Of a stretch of 64,000 nt of DNA, positions 1 to 10,759 are shown piece by piece (within the stretch, counting starts at the first letter, position 1; each line of letters begins with the position of its first letter). A model generated the notes under the pieces. The model worked only from the letters and a program-made list of their open reading frames with translations. It ran no database searches and was not told where the DNA came from. This DNA comes from Parelaphostrongylus tenuis (taxonomy: Eukaryota; Nematoda; Chromadorea; Rhabditida; Metastrongylidae): positions 1-64,000 of the forward strand of contig JAHQIW010005992.1 in NCBI GenBank assembly GCA_019055375.1, written 5' to 3'. The position numbers were made by a program, and so were the translations under genes.

Positions 1-178
1 ATTCTACTTTGTGTATATATCCTAATGTTGAACTTACTCATTGCTTTGCTCCGGAACTTGAAATGAAATCCGTCCTGGGTACGATATGAGTCGTATTTTC
101 ATGGAGTAAGCATCGGTGTTTACTAAGAATTGACGGAGGAAATGAAATTTAATGATAAGCGCACGAGAATAGGTGAAA

Positions 179-180
<2 letters not shown>

Positions 181-239
<59 letters not shown>

Positions 240-375
240 AATGTACATTTACATGTATGTGCATCTATGTCCCTATACACATATGTATATATATGTATAT
301 ATAATGTTTATTTGTTTGTTAAATTATTTATTATCATCATATATAATGTATATATATATATATATTATATATACG
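181..375. repeat. (AT)n microsatellite with ATGT interruptions
   Basis: Pure AT dinucleotides to about 240, then TATGTACAT-type interruptions, then AT again to about 375. It lies in intron 1 of the broken Srx copy and is absent at the same place in the intact gene. The open frames through it are low-complexity artefacts. Confidence 0.95.
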
Positions 376-1356
376 GTAAGGTATACGGTACATTCTGATT
401 AGATTGCTGGGAAAAGATGAAACTGCAGTTTCGACGCTTTGCATACTTTTCGAAAAAGATATTCGCAATGCTGCACTATTACATATTATTGTGCACTTTT
501 CTTGTGTAAAATGAAATGTAAAATAAATTGAAGGTTCAGACAGCTTTTTCCTTTTAAAAACTATTTGTCAAGATGGGACTTTCAAATGATTCACTTCAAC
601 GAGCGACAGTGTTAGTACAGACTTCTAGTGAGTAACGGTACAAGAGAGCTATTCCTTTTTGTGCTCCTCTACAAGCTTTGAAGATGCTGTAAGGCTTTGA
701 TTCGATTTGTTAATTTTTGGTCGATTCCGATAATTGGTTAGATTCAAGTTTATTCACTGCCGTTAGAACAAAAGATTGTGCTGGTCGACACTACTTCATT
801 CATGCGGTGTTCTGCCCTACTCAAGTAGTTTGAGCGTTTTACCTATTTCGCAAATTCTTAATTAGGATTCAGCAGTGATGTAAGGCCGATAAATAATTTT
901 CATACGAATTGCATTGTATTATTCAGCGATATCGCGACGTTACACTTTCAACGCCAGCGCCTCCTCGTTTGGACGAGCTGCATTACCAAGTACTATATGT
1001 CATTCCCACAAATTCGCTTTCATCAATGAGCTCTTTTCCAAGAAGAACAAGAATTTGTCAAAAACAGAGCCGATTAGAAACCGTGTTTAACGACGTAATC
1101 GCATCTGAGGCTCGCGAACTTCAAGCAACTGTCTTGAAAAGATTGTTTCTCTGTTCGAATACATGCATTCAGTTATGTAATTTTTACATAAATATTTTTC
1201 CAATCGGGTTTCTGTCACTTTTGCGATGCATTTTGATATCTCATCAGCCATCACCTGGTTTGGAGTGCAGAACTGCGTTCCCGTCACAGAACCGATCTGT
1301 GAAATAGGTATGGAGTTGAAAACATAAGAATATTGTCAAAAATATACGGGTTTTAG

Positions 1357-1517
1357 GTAGAAGTATTTAGGTTGGCTACAAACAGTATTGCTGTTCTAAC
1401 CGTGTGGCGCAACCCAGTGCTGCGGAGCTCTTTTGGCTTGCTGCGCTTCCCTCACTGCATCGCCAATATATGTGTTCTGCTCGTCGACGTCTTCTGGATT
1501 GCACCGGCTACATCATT
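1357..1517 (+). pseudogene. Srx exon 2 of the broken copy (open frame)
   Basis: 161 nt, TTTTAG acceptor and GTGAGT donor, no stop. It encodes TNSIAVLTVWRNPVLRSSFG and PHCIANICVLLV. This exon is undamaged; the copy is called a pseudogene because of exons 3-6. Confidence 0.8.
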
Positions 1518-1639
1518 GTGAGTACTTCTAGTTTCTAGTTTTGGAAAACTAGAAAAAAAGCAGCTGCAACATATGAGAGAAGGTGCAACATATGAGAGCA
1601 ACGGTTGCTCTGCTATGAACTCGTAGCCATTGAATCGAT

Positions 1640-1800
1640 CTTGCGCACATGGGTCACCATGTTTTTCGTCACTCCTCGGTCGACAAGTTGGTAATAGACT
1701 TGTATGGGAGGGCAACAGCACTTAGTTGATACGACAGTAAGTCACCAGTGTATTGTTGTCAAAGGACTGAGAATATATTCAGTGACCTCAGGCGATGCAT
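1640..1800 (+). mobile_element. SINE-B remnant in Srx intron 2
   Basis: Aligns to the middle and 3' part of SINE-B (TTGGTAATAGACTTGTATGG, AGCACTTAGTTGATAC, TTCAGTGACCTCAGGCGATG). A matching remnant is at the equivalent position of the intact gene (44555-44715), so the insertion is older than the duplication. Confidence 0.6.
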
Positions 1801-2989
1801 TTTTTTCAGAAGATACACAATAATGAGAATCATCTTTAAGATGCTTACTCGCTATTCAAGTACCGGATTGACAATGAACTGCAACAATCTCTTGCCTTAG
1901 CACTGACAGATAGCCTAATGTTTTTTGAACTTATCAACTTCCAAATCTCTTGCATTCCACGCTTTTTAGTTTCGAAAGAGTTAAACAAAATCTTTTAGCG
2001 AGACACTGACTGAGAGCATTGCAAGTTCATCATTTTTTTCAACTTCATTAATAGGTTGGTATCGTCGAGAGAATGATTGAGGAAACGGCGGCAGTAACTA
2101 GTCCTCTACCTTCCATTGCAAACTTCCATTAATTTCTCGGTCGTAGCCGCCTTACGGAGATTCCGTTGGAGCTCGTGAAAGCTACATCTCAATATTACGA
2201 AAAGATACCATGGAAATGGGCTGGAATGGCGAAAAACTTCGACCCTTTTCTAAAATAGAGCGCACTCTGATAGGGAGAGCTAAGCCTTCCAACACTGGGG
2301 AGCCGTTTTTTTTATGGAGATATTGAATTGTTTTCGAGCTAGAAGAATTGACAATACAATACGATATGTCAATATAAATTACAAACTTCATGAGTGAACG
2401 TCTCGTTTACCTAATTTCTTCAAAGCATGCATCGCGTACAGATACATCAGACGTAGGTTAGGCCGCGTTGTCTCCGTATAGAATGACCCAGCCGGCAAGC
2501 TAAAATCTAAACCAAGTACTCTCTAGTCTTGTATAGGACAAAGACGCATAACGGGACGGAGATCATTTCAAAATAACAGTTTCCATCCTCGCACAATGAA
2601 ATAAAACTTTACGAGCAGATTTTGGAAGCAATGTGGACAAACTCCGTCAAACCTAGCAGGAACCACAGAGAGGAATGCCACATACACGTGTAATAACACT
2701 ACAACATTGTTATTTCAATGTGGTGTTTCACCGTCCATATGATCCTTGCACGGTTAGTCCCCATTCATTAATAGCAGTGACTATATGAAAAGTTGTTCTG
2801 CGCTTGTTGCGATTAGAATCGAATTTGGCGACTTTTTCTATTGTATCAATGAACTTTGGCCGATTTGGTAATGGGCAGCCTGATCTTTAACCAGTGAAAG
2901 GACTAAGCCGCCGAAAGGTCAGCTGTCAGAACGAATTGCACTAGGTTAATCAAAAAGCTCCTCAACAACCAAGAAATTCAACATTTATG

Positions 2990-3665
2990 TTTGTTTTACA
3001 TAGCATCGGTTATTGCAAACTTATGGAAATATCTCAGGAATATTTCCATAAGAAATGTCCACGGTAAAGCTAGTTATAGTGCATCAAATTTTAATTTACT
3101 TTTCGGAAATCAAATGATGGCGATAGACAAAATTGAGCTTCAAGTTTTGATACGCTGTTGCTCGAAGCGACCACTTTCGACAAAGAAGCTGCGAAGGAGT
3201 AACGTGGAATGGTGGTGCCATCAATGCCGAACGTTACTGTGAGCCGCGGGACCGAGTCTACGCTGCGTTGAAAAAAAGTGCCCAGTATTGGTTCATTGAA
3301 AGCGCGCGCTGTTTCAACAAACCAATGCCAAAACTCTCGCTAAAAAAGACTAAGGAAAAGCTCAATGAGTTGGAGGGAGACGTAGTCTCGCCGCACTCAT
3401 CCTACAGCTCAGATACTGCGCCATCCAATTATGGTCTTTTCTGCTCAATGAAACATTTCCTGCGTGGACGCCGATTCTACATACTCAATCAAGTTGAAGA
3501 GGCATGTCAGGAGTTCCTTGATTCAAAGCTCACGTACGAGCAATTTCGAGCAGCTTGGAAGATTGCCAATCGTTAGCAGAAGATCGCGGATAATGATGGT
3601 GTTTATTTCGAAGAACAGTTGTTACTGCTTTTGATTGAAATTATGCAGAAGCTTTGAATTCTTAG
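2990..3665 (+). pseudogene. Mariner-like transposase remnant (C-terminal part)
   Basis: The frame at 3268-3576 has SPHSSYSSDTAPSNYGLFCS, then FLRGRRF and EACQEFLDSK. This is the mariner block HxPYSPDLAPSDYxLF, FLxGxxF, with the catalytic third Asp of the DDD triad seen as D in SDTAPSNY. A frame break follows, then QKIADNDGVYFEEQ. The upstream frame to about 2990 is too degraded to place. It is absent from the intact gene, so it inserted after the duplication. No clear TIRs were found. Confidence 0.75.
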
Positions 3666-3949
3666 CAGTAATAAAGAACCTTCTCGCCAATCTAATGTTA
3701 TATAAACGCTTTTAGTTTAGAAAGAAAGGTATGAACTATTTGAGGACGCCGAACTTAATGAATAACCGTTACTGAAAATTAATAGAAGGTGTGAATGATA
3801 TGTTTTCTGAGTGAGCGTTTCATTGCTGAAGGAAATCTTAGAATTGTCTGTAAAACTCAGTAAGGGAGAATGAATCAAACCTTTACATACAGTTGTTCTT
3901 ATGGTTCTGGCGTTAGACAAAACTTAATCTGATAAATATCTTGAGTCTA

Positions 3950-4232
3950 TCATAAGATCTGTTATGACACAGATACAGTGCTAAACACGTGTTCGGCATC
4001 ACAACCTCATCATTAACACAGTGCCTTTCGGTTTAACCAATTTCTTACACGGCGATAAAGCCCTACATATTGAGGAATCGACAGCGAAAAGACAACTGCC
4101 CCATTTGAGATGATAGAATTTTGGTTGGCTGATCCGAAGTGCACCGTGCTACTTGATTCTGCAATGCCGAAACACGTATTTAGCACTGTATGATTGTCAT
4201 AACAGACCTCATTACAGGCCAAAGATATGTAG
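3950..4232. mobile_element. Family D palindromic element in Srx intron 2
   Basis: The left arm (ACAGTGCTAAACACGTGTTC, ACACAGTGCCTTTCGGTT) is inverted on the right (CCGAAGTGCACCGTGC, CCGAAACACGTATTTAGCAC). The arms are about 105 bp with a centre of about 60 bp. The same ACACGTGTTTCGGC core recurs across the window. Confidence 0.65.
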
Positions 4233-4399
4233 CCATCACAGGAAGGTATTGAATGTGTACTGTTCCTCCATCCCCACACACTTTCACTTTTTCAAAAAAA
4301 CAAGTTTTTTTCTTTTTTGGAACTTCAAAAGTCGTTTGATAGCTTGAATCGCAAAAATTTCGGCGGTGAACTTGGTTTTTTGCAAAAAATCTTTTGTAC

Positions 4400-4640
4400 A
4401 ACTCGGTTGGACGGCGACAAATTCATAAAAAGATCTCATTCGCTGGACAGGAACTTTTCATAGGAGCGCTAGTAATAATTCGAAAGCTTGAATCTTTAGC
4501 TAGAGTCCTGCGCAATCGTTTATTCAGAACGCCCTTTCATAGCGCTGTGAAATCCGAAATAAAAATTACTTCCACACGACATGTTTTTTTTATCTCGCTC
4601 TTTCGCTGGACAGAATTCCTGGCTTAGAGTGCTAGCACTC
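4400..4640 (+). mobile_element. Family C fragment (left arm)
   Basis: GACGGCGACAAATTC, GCTGGACAGGAACTTTTCAT, AGGAGCGCTAGTAAT and GCGCTGTGAAATCCGAAATA align with the left arms at 22345 and the inverted right arm at 59940-60110. No open frame of interest. Confidence 0.55.
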
Positions 4641-5102
4641 ATTTTATACCACAAAGGTCGAAGAACTTCAAAATAAATTTGCTTCTTGAGAAATCTTCTT
4701 AAATCTTTGATCTCTTTTGGTCTTTTGATTTGTGCTTCAAATCTCGCCGGACAAAGCTTTTTCTCTAGACTATCTGTGTCATCCGATAACGTAATTTTCG
4801 CGATTCTACTATTTTTTTCGAAAATATGAATAAATGCACTTCCGTTCTGATTTGTTGTCATTCTAAATTTTGGAGCTTTACACGAACATTCTTCAGTGAG
4901 CCAATTTTTCATAACAATGTGTACTGTAAATTTCAAGGACGAAATATCAGCTGTGTCTGTCTTAAGTATCTAGGTGAAATCATCTTTTCAGAATGTTCGC
5001 AACGAAACAGAGAGATTTGTGAATTAATTTATAACATGATCATAAGCTATAGAGGACGTGAATACTGCAATCATCATCATTTTAAAATCTCATCATTTTC
5101 AG

Positions 5103-5676
5103 TGAGAGGGAATTATCTACCGAGTTGATAGGCAGAGTATTCGGCATGGTGATTGTTATATTTTGGAATGTGTGCATCTACTCTCACCTTGCTATTTCGC
5201 TGAACAAAGTAATCGCGGCCACATCTCCTCTCCTAGTTGTGAGCTTGCTGAAAGTAGAAAACACATTTTTAGTTTGTAATTTTTCCAACATTTTTGGTTT
5301 TCTAGAAACACAACATTCTAAACATTCTTTTTTGGAATTATTTGAAATGTTTATTGCGAGGTTTCAAAACTGTTCATTGTTATGGATCAATTTTGCTCTA
5401 CCAGTCGAGATCCATCGACTGAGAAGTGGTGATGGATCAGTGTCACTGTAAACTGTGCCGTCACCACATACGCCTCCTTCCTTGCTACAATGCAGGGGCT
5501 TAATGTGGGGCGTGGGTCACTGACGAGGAGGGCGAGACCTCCGAAATACCGGTGTATGGCCCTGGCGTACTAACCTCGCGTAGGCATTGAACATCCTTTT
5601 TTGAGATTATTTTGAACATTTCTAGTGTTTCTGATCGCTATGTTGTGTTTCCTCCATACAGTACCGTATTTTTGGA
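5103..5676 (+). pseudogene. Srx exon 3 of the broken copy, split by an RTE insertion
   Basis: Starts after TTTTCAG and encodes LIGRVFGMVIVIFWNVCIY and SLNKVIAATSPLL. After about codon 57 the frame runs into foreign sequence (about 5274-5631). The exon end, with CATACAGTACCG then TTTTTGGA and GTGAGT, resumes at about 5632. Apart from the insert it matches 46805-47028. Confidence 0.78.
5274..5631 (+). mobile_element. RTE-like fragment inside Srx exon 3
   Basis: Matches the opposite strand of 21790-22180: both hold TTATGGATCAATTTTG, a CATCGACTGA(G/A)(A/G)AGTGG segment, and the TAATGTGGGGCGTGGGTCAC block. The 21.8-kb copy continues into an RTE-type WAGHIVRRTDDR peptide, so this is probably a 3'-truncated or internal piece of the same LINE. 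Confidence 0.6.
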
Positions 5677-5974
5677 GTGAGTTTTGTTACATATAATTAT
5701 GAGATTAGTTGTGTTTTTTCAGTGGCGTGTCAATAATTATAGCGTTCAGCGAATTCACCACTTTGTAGGGTTTCCAATGGACTATGCGTGAGATTATTTT
5801 AACTTCAGTAGCGAATGTGTCAGAGCAGTGTCGCTTGGTTTAGTTGCGAGGGCTTGTACAACACTCGTGAACGTTGAAAGTGCGATGAGTACTGAGCATT
5901 CCTGCCACACAAGTTTTATAATATTCATCCAAGCAACAAAAAATCCGCTATACAAACAACCCATAAAAAATAAA

Positions 5975-6288
5975 AATAAAAGCTCTTGGCAAATCAATCC
6001 CTGTGGTATGCTCCATACATTCGCCTTCAATTTTTAATCTCATTTGAGGTGACTGAATGCATATCCGATCTTGATAATGACTCGTAGTGGCATACCGCTG
6101 TATTAAGTCAGATGTTTGTCCTCTCACAGTATTATGTCACAGATTTCGACTAATCTGGTACCAATTTACTGTCCCTGGAGGATGGATGGCTTGGTGAGCC
6201 ATGAATGCGGAGTCGAGCCATCAGCCTCGTGTACGATGTAGAGCACCTGTACGCACTGCATCACATGCGCTCTCTGAATAACCTGTAA
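5975..6288 (-). mobile_element. SINE-B copy
   Basis: The reverse complement reads tRNA-like head (GCATGTGATGCAGTGC, boxes A and B), then GCTCACCAAGCCATCCATCC, and tail GAAGGCGAATGTATGGAGCA. It is near full length but diverged. It lies in intron 3 of the broken Srx copy. Confidence 0.75.
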
Positions 6289-6289
6289 A

Positions 6290-7560
6290 ATATTATATTA
6301 TGACAGCATTGCAGCAATAATAACGTAAAATGCTAATCACACAATGACGATGCGTTAAGTAAGAGCATGCGGTAGCATCAATTATGATGTCTTCTCATGA
6401 AGTGAGGGTTAAGATCCGAAGCAATGAGATGCATGAAGGACAATGAGCACCTCATAACAATGATTAGAGTCATGTCAAGTTATAGAACAAATTAGTGACA
6501 CTCATTATGGCACTCCTTTGAACCGTGGAGCCATGATGCTATATGATCGATGCGGGGAATCTGTCCACGGAGCACGACTAATCGGCGGAGTCTAAGGTGA
6601 TGTCAAATGCTTTTTCTAAAAGTTTGCATCTGAGGTGGTAGTGAGTAGGCGATAAAATATGGTGCAATTGAGCCACTAGGGTCTGACATAAGGTTTTGTT
6701 TCAATGTGCAGGCCAGCGGTTCTTACACACCCCTTAGCGTGATCAGCAACATGGATGATAACAAGACTGGCCGCCTTGCCTCAGTGGCGAAACGGACTTG
6801 CCCACTTTAATATACTCCCTCGCGGAATTGGATGCCGTATTACATTACCATGGACTCATTTTAGAGGTAACACGGCGGTGAATGATAACAATGCGATTTT
6901 GCACAACGACAATGCAATAAGAATGATTCCGATACGTGCAATGTGTGATAGTGAAAAGTATGGGAATCACCTGACCTTTTGAATACGACAGGAACACGAC
7001 AATGGCGAGCCTCGCTCGTCTGCGGCAGATAGTTCGTAGTGGTTAGTGGTGCTGCTGGCCATCGGACAAAAGTTTGTTGGCTTGGTCTCCTTTCATGACG
7101 CTCCACTATAGTTTTTGGTGTCATTTTTTGGCATCGATCGGTACTGAAAATGCTTCATAAACATGATCATAACAAAAAAAAACGCCTAGTTCTTACCACT
7201 TTTTCGTAAGGTCAATAGATCCGTAATGTAACACTACTCACTGAATTTGCAATATTGACTGACTCCACAAACTTTTTTGAATAGTCGTAATACACTGTAG
7301 AGAATATTTTCAACATTCGACATTCACTGCATCGTCGAACGGCTGCCATGACTCACTGCATGCGCAAATGGCTATAGTGATTATCTACAAATGCTACTAT
7401 AGATTATATAATGAATAAGATATGCAATAAACATAGATGAATATGGATATAGCAATTATTACAAGAATAATTTTCCGAGTAGCCGCTATACTGGTAGCGG
7501 TTGAAAATATAAGGATCTGTGAAGTCACGTTGAAAACATGCATTTTGAAGCTTGATAAAA
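6290..7560 (+). other. Srx intron 3 block shared with the intact gene
   Basis: No exon seen. The stretch aligns well with 47330-48200 and 49660-49830, for example TCTGTCCACGG(A/G)GCACG and GGTCTGACATAAG(G/A)TTTTG. The alignment breaks where the intact gene carries an extra 1.2 kb (48400-49640). Confidence 0.6.
7030..7115 (+). mobile_element. SINE-G tRNA-like head
   Basis: GTTCGTAGTGGTTAGTGGTG (box A-like), GCTGGCCATCGGACAAAAG, then GTTGGCTTGGTCTCCTTTCA (box B-like). The same unit is at 48076-48150 in the intact gene, and inverted at 48520-48620. Confidence 0.5.
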
Positions 7561-8045
7561 TGACTCTTGTTGAATATTAGGACGAAGAAAAGCATAATTT
7601 TTCCACTAAACTAGCATGAATACTCCGACTGTGTTCTTGAAAGCTAACCGGCATTAACGGTTTTTATAATTAGTAAATGTTTGCTTACAGTTATCAACCA
7701 TTGAGGGAGGGAAGGCTCGATTATCTTTTTCGATCAGTCGGAAACCATTGAGGCATTAAAGGCTATCTCAAAACACTAAATTAACCTGCTTTTCCACTTG
7801 CAACAAAATTTAATGGATTTCGTTCCCACATCGACTTGCCGAACATTTCCTATTGAAATTCATTTGACTGAAACAACGGAATTCTGAAATGAATGCATAG
7901 AACCAGTGTTATGGCAAACTACGATGTCTCTCAATAAATTTTCTCGCGTCATACACTATGCATGATTTGTACTGAAATACCCCACTCTGAACTTTCTGTG
8001 CAATTATTTGAAAGTGCCTTTCTCTATATGCTGGTCTTCTTTCAA

Positions 8046-8218
8046 CTAAAAGTTTCTTCCATTTCGATACGACGAAGTGGATGTGGACAATTTCAGTTGC
8101 AAAATGCTTAGAATTATGTTTGTTTTTTTGGGTTGGCGTCGACATAACTCTGGCAGTTGTTATCCTGATTATTGTACTCGACTGTTCCACATTAATCTGT
8201 TTGAAAAAGGCAATCAAG
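8046..8218 (+). pseudogene. Srx exon 4 of the broken copy (acceptor lost)
   Basis: Open frame HFDTTKWMWTISVAKC, then TLAVVILIIVLDCSTLICL, with a GTTAGT donor like 50556. At the aligned 5' boundary TTTCAG has become TTTCAA, so the normal acceptor is missing. Confidence 0.7.
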
Positions 8219-9184
8219 GTTAGTGCTAAGTATGATTGTTTATTTTGAAAACTTCCTCTACTTTTCTTAGCGCAGTTTAGAAGGGCAATATCCCACGCGA
8301 CAGACGACACTATGAGGGAGATTGTTATATGGAACAATTACTCTTCAGCTGAATTAGCTGAAACTTTTTTATAAATTCTTCGATTCTATATTTTATCGCT
8401 TCATTTTGATGGAAAGTCTTTTCTGAAGGACTAACCAGAGTTTCTAACATAAAATTCCTTTCACCGTAGGGCCTTACCACCTAAAACGAAAGTCAGTGTT
8501 TCAATCATAATACCTACGAAGAGTAAATCTTTGTTAGGAATCATCGTTGTTTATTAAGAGCCTAGTGCAATATGTCCTTTAAGAGTTGCTGCAAATGAAT
8601 TCTAAAAGAAACGTGCTAACTCTTCGTGTAGCTAAGTTGTTCAACAAAAAATACGCTCATGTTGAGACAACTCCCTCCAAAAGCAAAACGCTATCATTTC
8701 CGTTATTGAATCGCAACATGGAGGTCGTTTCACAAATTAGACTCAGCATCAAAATCTGTATTTCTCAAGATAGTACATGAACATAGATCAAAAAAGAAAC
8801 AAAGGTAAATAAAAGTTATACAGCAGTTGGAAATATGTCCATTCTTGGAACTACGTGGTCTTCTCGGTGAGACATCAGAAACTTTCCAACACTTGGGCGC
8901 TCTTCATATGGAAGAAATTTTTATTTTAGCGTCTTCTCTTTTGTGATATTTTATCATTGCCTTCTTCAAACCCAAATTTACCAAAAACTTCCCACCTTTT
9001 CATTGCTGCGGGGGCGGAAAATTCTGGCACGCAGCGTGTGACGTGGTAAAATATGGCGTATATGTCTAACACGCGTCCCTTATGCATTGATAGATCTAGA
9101 TAAATCTTGTAGTGCTGATATATTCCAGCACTTTATTTAATCCGTCATAACAGTATCTTTTATCACTGTGCAAATCCCAACACT

Positions 9185-9392
9185 TGCAGCATTCAGTTCG
9201 TTTTTCGCCTTCTCCTTAAACGGCATAAAATACTGGTTGAGCCAGTCTCCTTACAATCTCGAGAATAGCCTTCCATAGGCCGTTGTTGTTGACTTCCGGA
9301 GAGAGGTGATGGGTAGGGCTCGGCCCCACGCGCGCCGCGACGAGTATAATTACCTCGGCTACGGCGTCCCCCGTCCCGGCGATGTATTATCA
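9185..9392 (-). mobile_element. SINE-A copy (Ser/Leu-tRNA-like head)
   Basis: The reverse complement has GCCGTAGCCGAGGTAAT (A box), GGGGCCGAGCCCTACCC in the B-box position, then a tail with TCAACAACAACGGCC and AAGGAGACTGGCTCAACCAG. Copies at 18712-18905 (-) and 61800-62010 (+). It interrupts intron 4 of the broken Srx copy. Confidence 0.7.
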
Positions 9393-9574
9393 TTACGAAA
9401 TATTGGTAATTAAGATAGATGTTATTTCGAGCTAATCCTGCATTATAACGAATTTTTGCGATTTTAGATGAATGAAATTTTGCGTACATAGTCTATGTGA
9501 TGGAGATTTACAATTTTGTAATCAAGGAAAGAAATTCTCGTAATCCTGGTGGTATGCACTCAAGTGTCGCTTAA

Positions 9575-9834
9575 AGATAATGAAAAAAATGGAAGTTCGA
9601 TTTTTCGAACAAGTAAGCTGCAAAACTAACCTTAGAATAATCAACAAATTCGATAAAATCCATCAAGACTTCTCAAACAAATGTTTTCAAATCTATTACA
9701 GACAGTGCATCAAAACTCGTAATATTTCAACAATTTGTTCCTTTCTGCATATTTCCGCTGCTCCAAAACAAATGGGCCATGTTCTTTGCGGCCACATTTT
9801 TTATTTCTTTTGTTTCACGCGTTGAATGGCTATG
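9575..9834 (+). pseudogene. Srx exons 5 and 6 of the broken copy
   Basis: Exon 5 aligns to 52018-52056, but CGCTCAG is CGCTTAA, the second codon is TAA and one base is missing. Exon 6 starts at 9702 after TATTACAG, has a 4-base deletion near codon 6 and then restores LLQNKWAMFFAATF. The donor region reads TATGTAAGAT. A family E element is inserted 37 bases later. Confidence 0.72.
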
Positions 9835-9900
9835 TAAGATAATAGTTTTATTTCCGACTGTTTTGAGACCCATTGATGTAGAGCAATGTGCAAAACTTTC

Positions 9901-9973
9901 GCGCCAAGCGGGAATAGAACCCGCACCTCGCTCTTTCCGGGAATGCGTGCTCTATCCGTTACACTACTGACGC
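9901..9973 (-). tRNA. tRNA-like domain of family E (probably not a functional tRNA gene)
   Basis: The 73-nt reverse complement begins GCGTCAG and ends TTGGCGC, which pair over seven positions with wobbles. The T arm GCGGG-TTCTATT-CCCGC is perfect. The D and anticodon arms do not close well, so it is SINE- or transposon-borne. Confidence 0.45.
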
Positions 9974-10210
9974 CCATTTTACACATCGCTCTTTTCTACT
10001 CTTCAGCGCACATATATGCCACCGCCATAACATCATACCACCGCTAAAAGCGGTTAAGAAAAAAACGAATATCATTTGATCTTTAATACCCAATATCTAT
10101 CAGAGTGACTGGGTTCAATGTCGAGATCGACTGCCCGGGCCAGGCCGTTGACGGCTGGCGGCTGGCAGATATGTGCGCTAAAGCGTAGAAAAGAGCGATG
10201 TGTAAAATGG

Positions 10211-10283
10211 GCGTCAGTAGTGTAACGGATAGAGCACGCATTCCCGGAAAGAGTGAGGTGCGGGTTCTAGTCCCGCCTGGCGC
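10211..10283 (+). tRNA. tRNA-like domain of family E (probably not a functional tRNA gene)
   Basis: GCGTCAG pairs with CTGGCGC (one G-T); the T arm GCGGG-TTCTAGT-CCCGC is perfect. The anticodon arm is two bases longer than in the 54.8-kb copy and folds poorly. It mirrors 9901-9973. Confidence 0.45.
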
Positions 10284-10431
10284 GAAGTTTTGCATATTGC
10301 TCTACATCAATGGGTATATATTTGAAACATCATACCACCGCTAAAAGCGGTTAAATAAAAACGAGTATCATTTGTTTTGAGACCTCCTTCAAAACAGCAC
10401 AATCTGACAACATATTTGGACCCTCTCATAA

Positions 10432-10752
10432 GATCTAATATGGCGACACCTATACAGCGCAAGACACGTGTTTTGCCATTACAGCCTTGTCAGTTGCACA
10501 GTGCCTCTCGGTTCAATCAATTCCTTGCTGAGAGATATCGCTGTCCCCTGTTTCACTAGCCAAGATCAGTCGACTGTACAACACTGGTCATTCGGTGATT
10601 CTACGGCCTTGTGGCAGAGTGGATTTTTTGGCGCGCTTCCTCTATGTAGGGAATTTCTCTCCTCGGATGACTGAACCACAAGGCACCGTGCAACTGACGA
10701 GGTTGTAATACCGAAACACGTGTCTTGACTGTATAAGTGCCACAAAAGTTGC
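10432..10752. mobile_element. Family D palindromic element
   Basis: Left GCAAGACACGTGTTTTGCCA, then GTTGCACAGTGCCTCTCGGTT. Right GAACCACAAGGCACCGTGCA, then CCGAAACACGTGTCTTGAC. Open frames on both strands are just the arms read in either direction. Confidence 0.7.
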
Positions 10753-10759
10753 CACATTT

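Larger units (their letters stand above)
1..9834 (+). pseudogene. Diverged, broken copy of the Srx receptor gene
   Basis: Base 1 aligns with about 43,245 in intron 1 of the intact gene, so exon 1 should lie just outside the window. Exon equivalents: 1357-1517 (open), 5103-5676 (interrupted by about 360 bp of RTE sequence), 8046-8218 (acceptor AG changed to AA), 9575-9612 (acceptor lost, in-frame TAA, one base deleted) and 9702 to about 9834 (4-base deletion). No exon 7 was found. Introns align over long stretches with those of the intact gene, so this is a DNA-level duplicate rather than a retrocopy. Exons keep more similarity than introns, so it was probably a working gene for a time. Confidence 0.8.
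9859..10384. mobile_element. Family E head-to-head pair flanked by 12-bp direct repeats
   Basis: Two family E units in opposite orientation: a - unit from 9871 to about 10030 and a + unit from about 10030 to 10372. Both ends carry the inverted sequence ATTGATGTAGAGCAAT / ATTGCTCTACATCAAT. The direct repeat TGTTTTGAGACC occurs at 9859-9870 and 10373-10384, which looks like a target duplication. Each unit has a tRNA-like domain and a small CCGCT-AAA-AGCGG hairpin. Confidence 0.7.

Noticed and set aside
34..402. Tyr/Ile-rich open frames on both strands
   Set aside because: They are translations of the (AT)n microsatellite.
4520..4936. 138-codon frame on -
   Set aside because: It overlaps a family C arm and Srx intron sequence; no motif, and the similar frame at 59884-60165 is also a family C arm.
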